Assembly (NCBI RefSeq): GCF_025857195.1
Contig: NZ_CP109787.1
Location: forward strand, 2,545,501-2,609,500
Source of the DNA: Leisingera thetidis
GTDB lineage: Bacteria; Pseudomonadota; Alphaproteobacteria; Rhodobacterales; Rhodobacteraceae
Reading direction: 5' to 3'
DNA length: 64,000 bases
Part shown: positions 9,097 through 17,116 of the stretch, in pieces
Numbering within the stretch: position 1 is the first letter of the stretch
Layout of the letters: every line of letters begins with the position of its first letter
The notes under the pieces: model-generated
What the model saw: only the letters and a program-made list of their open reading frames with translations
Databases searched by the model: none
Told to the model about the DNA's origin: nothing
Translations under genes and position numbers: made by a program

Positions 9097-9190
9097 GTGA
9101 AAATCTCCCGCAATATCGCAGCCTTCTTCCGCCGGACCGGCCCGCAACGCAAGCCTTGCCCGCGGGCGGAGGTTGCGGTTATCTGCCGCC

Positions 9191-10300
9191 ATGACTGGAC
9201 CCCGCTATACCCCGCTCGCGCAATCGCTGCCCGCCACCGTGCCGTTTGTCGGCCCCGAAACCCAGGAGCGCGCCCGCGGCGAAGCCTTTGCCGCCCGGCT
9301 GGGCGCGAACGAGAATATCTTCGGCCCCTCCCCCAGGGCCATCGAGGCGATGGCCCGGTCGGCGGCGGAAATCTGGAAATACGGCGATGCGCAAAGCCAT
9401 GATCTGCGCCTCGCGCTGGCCGCCCACCACGGGACCGCACCGGAGAACATCCTGGTCGGCGAGGGCATCGACGGGCTGCTGGGCTGCCTGGTGCGGCTGC
9501 TGGTCGGGCCGGGCGATGCGGTGGTGACATCGATCGGGGCCTATCCGACCTTCAACTACCATGTTGCAGGGTTCGGCGGGGTGCTGCACGCGGTGCCCTA
9601 CAGGGACGACCGGGAGGATATCGGGGCGCTGTTTGCCAAGGCGGCAGAGGCGGATGCCAAGATCGTCTACCTGGCCAATCCCGACAACCCGATGGGCAGC
9701 TGGCATCCCGGCGCGGACATCGCCGCGGCGCTGGACCGCCTGCCGGAGGGCTGCCTGCTGCTGCTGGACGAGGCCTATGTGGAATGCGCGCCGGACGGCA
9801 CCGCAGCACCGGTCAGCGCCGATGATCCGCGGCTGATCCGGATGCGGACCTTTTCCAAGGCCTACGGCATGGCGGGCGCGCGGATCGGCTATGCGATCGG
9901 CCATCCGGAGCTGATTGCCGCCTTCAACAAGGTGCGCAACCATTTCGGCGTGAACCGCGCCGCCCAGGCCGGGGCGCTGGCGGCGCTGCAGGACCGGGAG
10001 TGGCTGGCGCGGGTGCAGGCGCAGATCGCAGGCGCGCGGGCGCGGATTGCGGAAATCGCGGCAGAGAACGGCCTCGCCGCCCTGCCCTCGGCCGCCAATT
10101 TCGTGGCCATCGACTGCGGCGGCGGCGGCGGGTTTGCCAAGGCGGTGCTGGACTCGCTGGTGGCCCAGGGGATCTTTGTGCGGATGCCCTTTGCGGCGCC
10201 GCAGAACCGCTGCATCCGGGTCAGCTGCGGCCCGGCCGCCGAGCTGGACGCTTTTGCCGCCGCATTGCCCGCAGCCCTGTCGGCGGCGCGGGCCGGCTGA
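9191..10300 (+). CDS. PLP-dependent aminotransferase, histidinol-phosphate aminotransferase-like (class I/II)
   Basis: A 369-residue fold-type I aminotransferase. Visible motifs are GANENIFGPSP near residue 38, the aspartate region NPDNPMGSW, LLDEAYVE, and the PLP lysine in TFSKAYGMAGARIGY (about residue 223). It resembles HisC and HisC-like amino acid aminotransferases, but no his genes are nearby, so a role with another amino acid is equally possible. ATG 9191 is preferred to the in-frame TTG at 9173. The adjacent small membrane protein gene follows in the same direction after 91 bases. Confidence 0.88.
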   Translation: MTGPRYTPLAQSLPATVPFVGPETQERARGEAFAARLGANENIFGPSPRAIEAMARSAAEIWKYGDAQSHDLRLALAAHHGTAPENILVGEGIDGLLGCLVRLLVGPGDAVVTSIGAYPTFNYHVAGFGGVLHAVPYRDDREDIGALFAKAAEADAKIVYLANPDNPMGSWHPGADIAAALDRLPEGCLLLLDEAYVECAPDGTAAPVSADDPRLIRMRTFSKAYGMAGARIGYAIGHPELIAAFNKVRNHFGVNRAAQAGALAALQDREWLARVQAQIAGARARIAEIAAENGLAALPSAANFVAIDCGGGGGFAKAVLDSLVAQGIFVRMPFAAPQNRCIRVSCGPAAELDAFAAALPAALSAARAG

Positions 10301-10391
10301 AACCTGCCGGCCGCCGCCGGATCGCAGCAGTTTTACCAGACATTCACCACTCCCGGCCTACTATTTATGCGTAGTACCCCGGAGAAATGTC

Positions 10392-10586
10392 ATGCGTGAA
10401 CCTGAACTGCCGGACGGCATGCCGGACTTTTTCACTGCCGCCATCACTTTTGCCGGTATCAACCTGATGTGGATCTTCTTCGTGATCTGGGTGATGTACG
10501 GACTGGTGCCTGTTCTGGTGCTGGCCGTGCTGATCAACCATCTGATCACCAGGCTGGACATCCGGCTGAATTCGCAGAAAGCGTGA
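10392..10586 (+). CDS. Small hypothetical single-pass membrane protein
   Basis: A 64-residue protein with an acidic N-terminus (MREPELPDGMPDF) and one long or two short hydrophobic helices (about residues 17-50), ending in a basic amphipathic tail. GGAGAAATGTC precedes the ATG at 10392 with good spacing. I do not recognise a family. The context gives no function. Confidence 0.65.
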   Translation: MREPELPDGMPDFFTAAITFAGINLMWIFFVIWVMYGLVPVLVLAVLINHLITRLDIRLNSQKA

Positions 10587-10616
10587 CGGCGCCGTCCTGC
10601 TGCAAGGGGCGGGCCG

Positions 10617-11825
10617 CTACCGGCCTGCCAGTGCCATTGCAGCAGCTTCCAGCGCGCCCGGCCCATGCGGAATGTTCAAGGCTTCGAGGCCGGTTTCGAT
10701 ACCGCCCAGAAGCCCCATCACCATATGGCCGTTGACATGGCCCATATGGCCGATCCGGAAAAACCCGTGCCAGCCGCTGCTGCCGGCCGGTGCCATGCCC
10801 AGGCCGATGCCAAGAGTCAGGCCCAGATTCCGTTCCAGCCAGTGGCGCAGCTCGGTGCCGAGCGGCGATCCGATATGCAGGGCGGTGACCGCGTTGGAGC
10901 GCAGCCGCCGGTCCGGCACATTCATCCGCAGCGGGCCATCCGCGCCCCAGGCCTCGCAGGCGGCCCAGATGGCGCGGGCCAGATGCGCGTGGCGGGCCCA
11001 GACATTTTCGATGCCTTCGGCGTGGATCATGCCGAGCGCGGCGCGCAGCCCGTACAGGTGGTGGGTGGGCGCGGTGCCGCCGAAATACTGGTAGAACTCG
11101 TCCGGGCTGGCGCGCGGCGCCCAGTCCCAGTAGCGGCTGACCCGCGGCAGCGCCGCCCGCGCCGCCGCCGCCCTGCCGTTGAAGAACACAAAGCTGAGCC
11201 CCGGCGGCACCATCAGCCCCTTCTGGCTGGCGGAGACCATCACATCCACCCCCCAGGCGTCCATCTCGAACCGCTCGCAGCCGAGCGAGGCGATGCAGTC
11301 GGCCAGCAGCAGCGCCGGGTGGCCGGCCGCGTCCAGCGCCCGGCGCAGCGCCGCCACGTCGTTGCGGATCGAGCTGGAGGTGTCCACATGCACCCCCAGC
11401 ACCGCCTTGATGCGGTGCTCCCGGTCGGCGGCCAGCCGTTCGGCGATCCGGTCCATGTCCCAGGGCGCATGGGGGCCGAAGTCGAGGATCTCCGCGTCGA
11501 TCCCCAGCGCTTCGGCCATTTCCGACCAGCCGATGGCAAAGCGCCCGGACGCGGGCACCAGCACCCGGTCGCCCGGCTGCAGCGTGTTCTGCAGCGCCGC
11601 CTCCCAGGCGCCGTGGCCGTTGGCGATGTAGATCGCCGCGTCATGCTGCGTGCGGGCCACTTGGCGCAGATCGGGGATCAGGGCGGCGGTCATTTCAACC
11701 AGTTCGCCCGCGTAGATGTTGGGCGACGGCCGGTGCATCGCCTGCAGCACCTGGTCCGGCACCACCGACGGGCCGGGTATCGCCAGATAGGGCCGCCCGG
11801 CCGCCATGTTCCCTGATCCGCTCAT
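10617..11825 (-). CDS. Class V aminotransferase, serine-glyoxylate / alanine-glyoxylate aminotransferase family
   Basis: A 402-residue PLP enzyme. Family features are YLAIPGPSVVPD near the N-terminus, the region ADCIASLGCERF, and the Schiff-base lysine in SASQKGLMVPPG (about residue 202). Family members transfer the amino group from serine or alanine to glyoxylate; serine-glyoxylate aminotransferase serves the serine cycle and photorespiratory metabolism. The C-terminal MGHVNGHM matches the conserved R-I-G-H-M-G motif of the family. ATG 11825 follows AGGGGG; a second ATG at 11807 is possible. Its stop is convergent with the small gene at 10586. The substrate is not determined. Confidence 0.87.
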   Translation of the reverse strand: MSGSGNMAAGRPYLAIPGPSVVPDQVLQAMHRPSPNIYAGELVEMTAALIPDLRQVARTQHDAAIYIANGHGAWEAALQNTLQPGDRVLVPASGRFAIGWSEMAEALGIDAEILDFGPHAPWDMDRIAERLAADREHRIKAVLGVHVDTSSSIRNDVAALRRALDAAGHPALLLADCIASLGCERFEMDAWGVDVMVSASQKGLMVPPGLSFVFFNGRAAAARAALPRVSRYWDWAPRASPDEFYQYFGGTAPTHHLYGLRAALGMIHAEGIENVWARHAHLARAIWAACEAWGADGPLRMNVPDRRLRSNAVTALHIGSPLGTELRHWLERNLGLTLGIGLGMAPAGSSGWHGFFRIGHMGHVNGHMVMGLLGGIETGLEALNIPHGPGALEAAAMALAGR

Positions 11826-11971
11826 GGCTGATGCCCCCTGCAGCGCGGGGCGCGCCGCGGTTGATCCATGGCGCCACAGTAGCCGGCCGCCCCGCGGCGT
11901 CAATTCCACGCGCCGCAGCGTCACGGCGAATTGCTTGCACCGGGGGGCGCAGCTGCTTAAATGGCGCAGGC

Positions 11972-13882
11972 ATGTCAGAAAAGGCTTATAATGACCCGCA
12001 TTCCCTGCCGGACCCTCCCCGCATGAGCAAGCCGCATAAATCCTCCCGCGAGCTGTTCGGCTGGCTGTGGCGCGGCTACCTGCGCCATTACATCGGGCTG
12101 CTGGGCGTTGCCGTGGTCTTCATGCTGCTGGAAGGCGCCACCATGGGCGCGCTTGGCTACATGATGCAGCCGATGTTCGATCTGGTGTTTGTCGCCGGCA
12201 ACTCGGACGCGCTGGTCTGGGTCAGCCTGGCGTTTCTGGCGATCTTCACGCTGCGGGGGATTTCCAGCGTCACCCAGAAAGTGCTGCTGAGCAAGGTCTC
12301 GCAGACCTCGGCGGCGCATCTGCGCAAGGACATGCTGGCGCGGCTGATCCGCCAGGACCCGGCGTTCCACCAGCAGCATCCGCCGGGGCTGCTGATCCAG
12401 CGGGTGCAGTCGGATGTCTATGCCATCAACGCGGTCTGGCAGGCGGTGATCACCGGTGCCGGGCGCGATCTGGTGGCGCTGGTGGCGGTGCTGGGGGTGG
12501 CGTTCAGCATCGACTGGCGCTGGACCCTGATCCTGCTGATCGGGGTGCCGGTGCTCTTGCTGCCGATCTCCACCATCCAGCGCTATGTGCGCAAGAAGGC
12601 GTCGCGGGCGCGCGATCTGGGCGCCGATCTGGCGACCCGGCTGGACGAGATTTTCCACGGCATCGTGCCGGTCAAGCTGAACCGGCTGGAGGAATACCAG
12701 GTCCGCCGGTTCTCGGAGCGCACCGATGAATTTGTCCGCTCCGAGGTGAAGGCGGCGTTCGGCACCTCGTCGATCTCGGGCATGACCGACATCATGGCGG
12801 GTGTCGGTTTCATGGCGGTGCTGCTTTATGGCGGCAACGAGATCATTGCCGGCGACAAGACCGTCGGCCAGTTCATGAGCTTCTTCACCTCGATCGGGCT
12901 GTCGTTCGAGCCGATGCGGCGGCTGGCCAATATCTCCGGCGTGTGGCAGGGGGCGGCGGCGGCGCTGGAGCGGATCAAGGAGCTGCTGGATGAGCCGATC
13001 CTGCTCAACGAGCCGGAACACCCCAAGCCGGCGCCGGAGGGGCTGCCGGCCATCCGCCTGCACGGCGTCGAGCTGAGCTATGGCGATGCAAAGATCCTGA
13101 ACGGGCTGTCGCTGGAGGCCGAGGCGGGCCGGACCACCGCGCTGGTGGGCGCCTCCGGGGCGGGCAAGTCGACGATTTTCAACCTGCTCACGCGGATGGT
13201 GGATCCGCAGGCAGGTTCCGTCTCCGTGGGCGGCGTCGAGGTCACCGATCTGAACACCGCCGACCTGCGCAGCCTGTTTTCGGTGGTGACGCAGGACGCG
13301 ATGCTGTTCGACGAAACCCTGCGCGAGAACATCGTGCTGGGCCGCACGGATGTGAGCGACGAGGAGCTGCAGGCGGCGCTGGACGCCTCGCATGTGGCGG
13401 ATTTCCTGCCCAAGCTGGAGCACGGGCTGGAAACCCGGGTGGGGCCGCGCGGCTCGGCCCTGTCGGGCGGCCAGCGGCAGCGGGTGGTGATCGCCCGCGC
13501 GCTGCTGCGCAACACGCCGGTGCTGCTGCTGGACGAGGCCACCTCGGCGCTGGATGCGCAATCCGAGAAAGTGGTGCAGCAGGCGCTGGACAAGCTGGCG
13601 GGCGGCCGCACCACGCTGGTGATTGCGCACCGGCTGTCGACCATCCGCAACGCCGACAAGATTTTGGTGATGGACCGCGGCCGGGTGGTGGACCAGGGCA
13701 GCCACGACGAGCTGCTGGCGCGCGGCGGCATCTATGCCGACCTCTACCGGCTGCAGTTCCAGGACGGCAAGACGGTGGTGGACACCGCAGGCATAGCGGC
13801 GCAGGCGCGGCAGGTGCCGGGCGGAACAAGAAGCGGCAGGAAACGCTGGTTCCGCCGCTTTGCCCGCATGGTGTTCGGGTAG
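11972..13882 (+). CDS. ABC exporter, fused permease and ATPase (MsbA-like)
   Basis: A 636-residue half-transporter. An ABC type I transmembrane domain (about residues 35-330, six membrane segments) is followed by an ATPase domain with Walker A GASGAGKST (about 392), the Q-loop VVTQDAMLFDE, signature LSGGQRQR (about 496), Walker B LLLLDEATS and the H-loop IAHRLST. It would dimerise in the inner membrane and export lipids or hydrophobic compounds. Similarity in layout to MsbA is clear, but lipid A transport is only an inference. ATG 11972 was chosen for its position at the start of the conserved frame; an alternative Met is at MSKPHKS. The C-terminus is strongly basic. Confidence 0.9.
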   Translation: MSEKAYNDPHSLPDPPRMSKPHKSSRELFGWLWRGYLRHYIGLLGVAVVFMLLEGATMGALGYMMQPMFDLVFVAGNSDALVWVSLAFLAIFTLRGISSVTQKVLLSKVSQTSAAHLRKDMLARLIRQDPAFHQQHPPGLLIQRVQSDVYAINAVWQAVITGAGRDLVALVAVLGVAFSIDWRWTLILLIGVPVLLLPISTIQRYVRKKASRARDLGADLATRLDEIFHGIVPVKLNRLEEYQVRRFSERTDEFVRSEVKAAFGTSSISGMTDIMAGVGFMAVLLYGGNEIIAGDKTVGQFMSFFTSIGLSFEPMRRLANISGVWQGAAAALERIKELLDEPILLNEPEHPKPAPEGLPAIRLHGVELSYGDAKILNGLSLEAEAGRTTALVGASGAGKSTIFNLLTRMVDPQAGSVSVGGVEVTDLNTADLRSLFSVVTQDAMLFDETLRENIVLGRTDVSDEELQAALDASHVADFLPKLEHGLETRVGPRGSALSGGQRQRVVIARALLRNTPVLLLDEATSALDAQSEKVVQQALDKLAGGRTTLVIAHRLSTIRNADKILVMDRGRVVDQGSHDELLARGGIYADLYRLQFQDGKTVVDTAGIAAQARQVPGGTRSGRKRWFRRFARMVFG

Positions 13883-13964
13883 CTCCGCCGAGACCGGCGC
13901 CGGTCCGCGCCGCCGCCCCGGCGGGTGCCTGCGGCGCAGCGGCGGGCGGGCGCTGCCTGCGCGG

Positions 13965-14645
13965 TTATTTGCGGTAGGCCGCCGCCAGTTTCTCGGGGTC
14001 TGCGCCCGAAAAATACCGCATCAGCGTCCACAGGTTGCGCGCCCCGCGCCGGATCCAGCCCGCCCGCTGATAGCGCGCCGCACCGGTCAGCGCGGCGCAG
14101 GGCAGCGCCGTCAGCCCCGCGAGGCGGCGCACCAGCGCCACGTCCTCCATCAGCGGCTGGTCCGGGTAGCCGCCCGCAGCCTCGTAATCGGCGCGCCGCA
14201 CCAGCAGGCCCTGATCGCCATAGGGCAGCGCGAACAGCCGCGCCCGCAGGTTGGCCCAGCCGGCGACCCAGCCGGGCATCAGCCCGCGGGCCCGGAACCG
14301 CAGACGGAAATAGGCGGGACGACCCTGCCCTTCCTGCAGGTGCCGCGCCACCGCTGCGGCCCAGCCGGGCTCCAGACGGGTGTCGGCATGCAGCACCAGC
14401 AGCCACTCTCCGCGCGCCGCCGCACAGCCCCGGCGCAGCTGGCCGCCGCGCGAGGCCGGGCCGCTGATCCATTCGGCCCCGGCCGCCTGGGCGATGGCGC
14501 GGGTTTCATCGGCGGAGCCGCCGTCGCTGATCACCAGCTCACGGATCAGCCCGGCGCCCAGCCCTTCCATCAGGTGCTCAAGGCAGCCGGGCAGCTCATC
14601 GGCGGCGTTCAGGGCGGGAATGACGATGCTGACCGGTGCGGGCAT
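13965..14645 (-). CDS. Family 2 glycosyltransferase, TIGR04283 (arsenosugar-type) subfamily
   Basis: A 226-residue GT-A glycosyltransferase. It opens PAPVSIVIPALNAAD, has ISDGGSADET for nucleotide-sugar binding and the metal motif LLVLHADTRLE. Length and motifs fit the TIGR04283 subfamily, sometimes called arsenosugar biosynthesis glycosyltransferase, though most members have no demonstrated role. No arsenic genes are visible nearby. ATG 14645 was chosen because translation from upstream has no family similarity. It diverges from ygfZ with 88 bases between starts. Confidence 0.85.
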   Translation of the reverse strand: MPAPVSIVIPALNAADELPGCLEHLMEGLGAGLIRELVISDGGSADETRAIAQAAGAEWISGPASRGGQLRRGCAAARGEWLLVLHADTRLEPGWAAAVARHLQEGQGRPAYFRLRFRARGLMPGWVAGWANLRARLFALPYGDQGLLVRRADYEAAGGYPDQPLMEDVALVRRLAGLTALPCAALTGAARYQRAGWIRRGARNLWTLMRYFSGADPEKLAAAYRK

Positions 14646-14733
14646 GAGGCGATCCAGTGCGGATTTGCTGTTTTCTTCCAGCCTGCTTTCTATATCACTG
14701 GGCGCAGCAGTAAAACGGCTTTGGGAGAACCAC

Positions 14734-15468
14734 ATGAGCGACCGCGCCATCCTGCGCCTGACCGGCACCGATGCCATGAGCTTCCTGCAGGGGCTGGTGA
14801 CCAGCAATGTGAACAAGCTGGCCGGCGGGCTGGTCTATACCGCGCTGCTGACGCCGCAGGGCAAGTATCTGGCCGATTTCTTTCTGGTGCCGGACGGCGA
14901 TGCGGTGCTGCTGGACGTGGCGGCGCCGCTGGCCGGGGATCTGCTGAAGCGCCTGAACATGTACCGGCTGCGCGCCGATGTGCAGGTGGCGCAGACAGAG
15001 CTGCAGGTCCGGCGCGGCACCGGCACGGCGCCGGAGGGCGCCCATGCCGATCCGCGCCATCCGGATATGGGCTGGCGCCTGTACGGGGCTGAAGGCGGCG
15101 ATGACGGCAGCGATTGGGACGCCATCCGGGTGGCCCATTGCATCCCGGAAACCGGCATCGAGCTGGGGCCCGACACCTATATCCTCGAGGCCGGCTTTGA
15201 GCGGCTGGGCGGCGTCGATTTCCGCAAGGGCTGTTATGTCGGCCAGGAGGTGACCGCGCGGATGAAGCACAAGACAGAGCTGCGCAAGGGGTTCCGCACC
15301 GTGGCGGTCGAGGGCGCCGCGCCGGCAGGCACCGAAATCACCGCGGACGGCAAGCCGGTCGGCACGCTGTTCACCCAGGCGGGCGGCAGGGGCATAGCCT
15401 ATCTGCGGCTGGACCGCGCCAAGGGGGAGATGCTGGCCGGGGAGGCCCGGGTCGCCCTGCAGCCGTGA
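14734..15468 (+). CDS. ygfZ: Folate-binding protein YgfZ/GcvT-like
   Basis: A 244-residue protein of the GcvT-related YgfZ family, with the diagnostic K-G-C-Y-V-G-Q-E motif at residues 166-173. YgfZ is a tetrahydrofolate-dependent factor that maintains iron-sulfur enzymes such as MiaB. The protein is shorter than E. coli YgfZ (about 326 residues), as is usual in Alphaproteobacteria. GGGAG precedes the ATG. The downstream kinase-like gene overlaps its stop in a GTGA, so the two are coupled. Confidence 0.93.
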   Translation: MSDRAILRLTGTDAMSFLQGLVTSNVNKLAGGLVYTALLTPQGKYLADFFLVPDGDAVLLDVAAPLAGDLLKRLNMYRLRADVQVAQTELQVRRGTGTAPEGAHADPRHPDMGWRLYGAEGGDDGSDWDAIRVAHCIPETGIELGPDTYILEAGFERLGGVDFRKGCYVGQEVTARMKHKTELRKGFRTVAVEGAAPAGTEITADGKPVGTLFTQAGGRGIAYLRLDRAKGEMLAGEARVALQP

Positions 15469-16268
15469 GCGGCCTGGCGGACACGGTTTTTTCCCTGCTC
15501 GGCGCCGGGATATCGCGCGCCCGGCCGCTGCATGGCGGCGATCTGTCCGAGGTGCAGCTGCTGGAGCTGGAGGACGGCCGCCGGGCGGCGGCGAAGACCG
15601 GTCCGCTGGCGCTGCGGGAAGCCGCGATGCTGCAAGCCATCCGCGCAGCGGGCGCCCCCGCGCCGGAAGTGCTGGGCGCCGCAGACGGTGTGCTGCTGCT
15701 GCAGGCGCTGGAGGAAACCCGCGCCAGCCCGGCAGGCTGGCAGGCCCTGGGCCGGGCCCTGCAGCACTTGCACGCCGCCGAAGGGCCGCGCTACGGCTGG
15801 CCCGAGGATTATGCATTTGGCCCGGTGGCGATCCCCAACGCGCCTGCCGGGGACTGGCCGGCCTTCTGGGCCGCGCGCCGCCTGCTGGCGGCACCGGAGG
15901 CGCTGCCCCGCGATCTGCGGCTGCGGGTCGAGGCGCTTGCGGCGCGGCTGCCGGAGCTGCTGCCCGCCGCGCCTGCCGCCGTTCTGCTGCACGGCGACCT
16001 GTGGACCGGCAACGTGCTGTTCAGCGGCCCGGACGCCTATCTGATCGATCCGGCCTGCTATTACGGCCACGGCGAGGCCGACCTGGCGATGCTGCATCTG
16101 TTCGGCACGCCGCCGGCGGAATTCCAGGCGGCCTATGGCGCACCGGAGCCGGGCCATGAACAGCGCCGCCTGATCTACCAGCTGTGGCCCGCGCTGGTGC
16201 ATCTGCGGCTGTTCGGCGCCAGCTACCGGGGCATGGCGGAGAGCCGGCTGGATGCACTGGGCTTCTGA
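15465..16268 (+). CDS. Fructosamine kinase / aminoglycoside phosphotransferase family protein
   Basis: A 267-residue protein of the fructosamine-3-kinase-like group. It has the nucleotide-binding start RPLHGGDLSEV, the catalytic loop LLHGDLWTGNVLF (about residues 174-186), and the metal-binding YLIDPACYYGHGEADLAM. Relatives phosphorylate ketosamines, leading to deglycation, or ribulosamines. Starts with GTG in a four-base overlap with the ygfZ stop. The order ygfZ then kinase is consistent with an operon but gives no direct functional clue. Confidence 0.87.
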   Translation: MSGLADTVFSLLGAGISRARPLHGGDLSEVQLLELEDGRRAAAKTGPLALREAAMLQAIRAAGAPAPEVLGAADGVLLLQALEETRASPAGWQALGRALQHLHAAEGPRYGWPEDYAFGPVAIPNAPAGDWPAFWAARRLLAAPEALPRDLRLRVEALAARLPELLPAAPAAVLLHGDLWTGNVLFSGPDAYLIDPACYYGHGEADLAMLHLFGTPPAEFQAAYGAPEPGHEQRRLIYQLWPALVHLRLFGASYRGMAESRLDALGF

Positions 16269-16351
16269 CAAGAAACTGTTCATCCCCTTGCCCTAGGGTT
16301 GCGGCCGGAACTGCCGCACTGTTGGCGGCGGGCGATTGCAAAGGAAGATTG

Positions 16352-16897
16352 ATGCGTTGGATTATTGCACTGGCAGCCGGCGGTCTGGCAGCTGCGCCTG
16401 CCCAGGCGGATTATTGGAACTACAAGGACTGGCATGTCACCACCGAGCGGCATGAATCAGCCGAGGACAGCCACCTGACCTGCCGTGCGCGCACCGGCGG
16501 CGATGGCGATCCGCTGCTGGCGGTGGAGGTGTTCTCCGGCGATGCCGGCCCGCCCGCGTTTTACCCGATGGCCAAGGTGGAGGAATACGCGCCCCGGCAT
16601 TACCAGACGGTTCTGCAGCAGGGCGGCACGGTGGATTTCATCTTCGATTTCGACCGCACCGTCTCGATCGCGGCCGGCGTCAGCGCCCGGATCAATGACG
16701 AGGGCCTCGCCGAAGCCGAAACCGCGCTGAGGTTCCAGGACCACCTGCCGATGCTGCAGATGATGAAACAGGGCCGCTGGGTCGAGATCTGGAGCGGCAA
16801 TGACATGCTCTACGAGGCCTCGCTCAGCGGGTTTGCCGCCGCCTATGGCAAGATGATGGATGAATGCGGCTTCAGCCTGGAGCTGCCCGCGGGCTGA
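16352..16897 (+). CDS. Hypothetical periplasmic protein
   Basis: A 181-residue protein with a signal peptide, MRWIIALAAGGLAAAPAQA, and predicted cleavage after AQA. The mature part has a single cysteine early on and another near the C-terminus (DECGF), and looks like a beta-rich domain (WHVTTERHES, GTVDFIFDFDRTVSIAAG). AAGGAAGATTG precedes the ATG. I do not recognise a named family. It lies 83 bases after the kinase gene and may share its transcript. Confidence 0.75.
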   Translation: MRWIIALAAGGLAAAPAQADYWNYKDWHVTTERHESAEDSHLTCRARTGGDGDPLLAVEVFSGDAGPPAFYPMAKVEEYAPRHYQTVLQQGGTVDFIFDFDRTVSIAAGVSARINDEGLAEAETALRFQDHLPMLQMMKQGRWVEIWSGNDMLYEASLSGFAAAYGKMMDECGFSLELPAG

Positions 16898-17116
16898 GCC
16901 CCTGCGCTCCGCCCGCCATCCCGCGCAAAGCCCGGGCCCGGTTGCCCGGAACCGGGGGCGCGGGGTCCCTGCCGAAGCGGCATGGCAAGGGGCGGGGGCC
17001 AGCCCGCGGCCTGGACGGCCTGCACCCGCCATTCTGCGGGCAGCGGCCGGACGGCGCGCCTTCAGAGCCGGCTTGCCGAATTCATTGTCAAACGGCGGCA
17101 GGCAAGACTTCGCAGA

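Noticed and set aside
13744-14472. Minus-strand frame overlapping the ABC exporter end and the glycosyltransferase
   Set aside because: It is out of frame with the glycosyltransferase, whose motifs (DGGSADET, HADT) are clear in another frame, and overlaps the exporter C-terminus.
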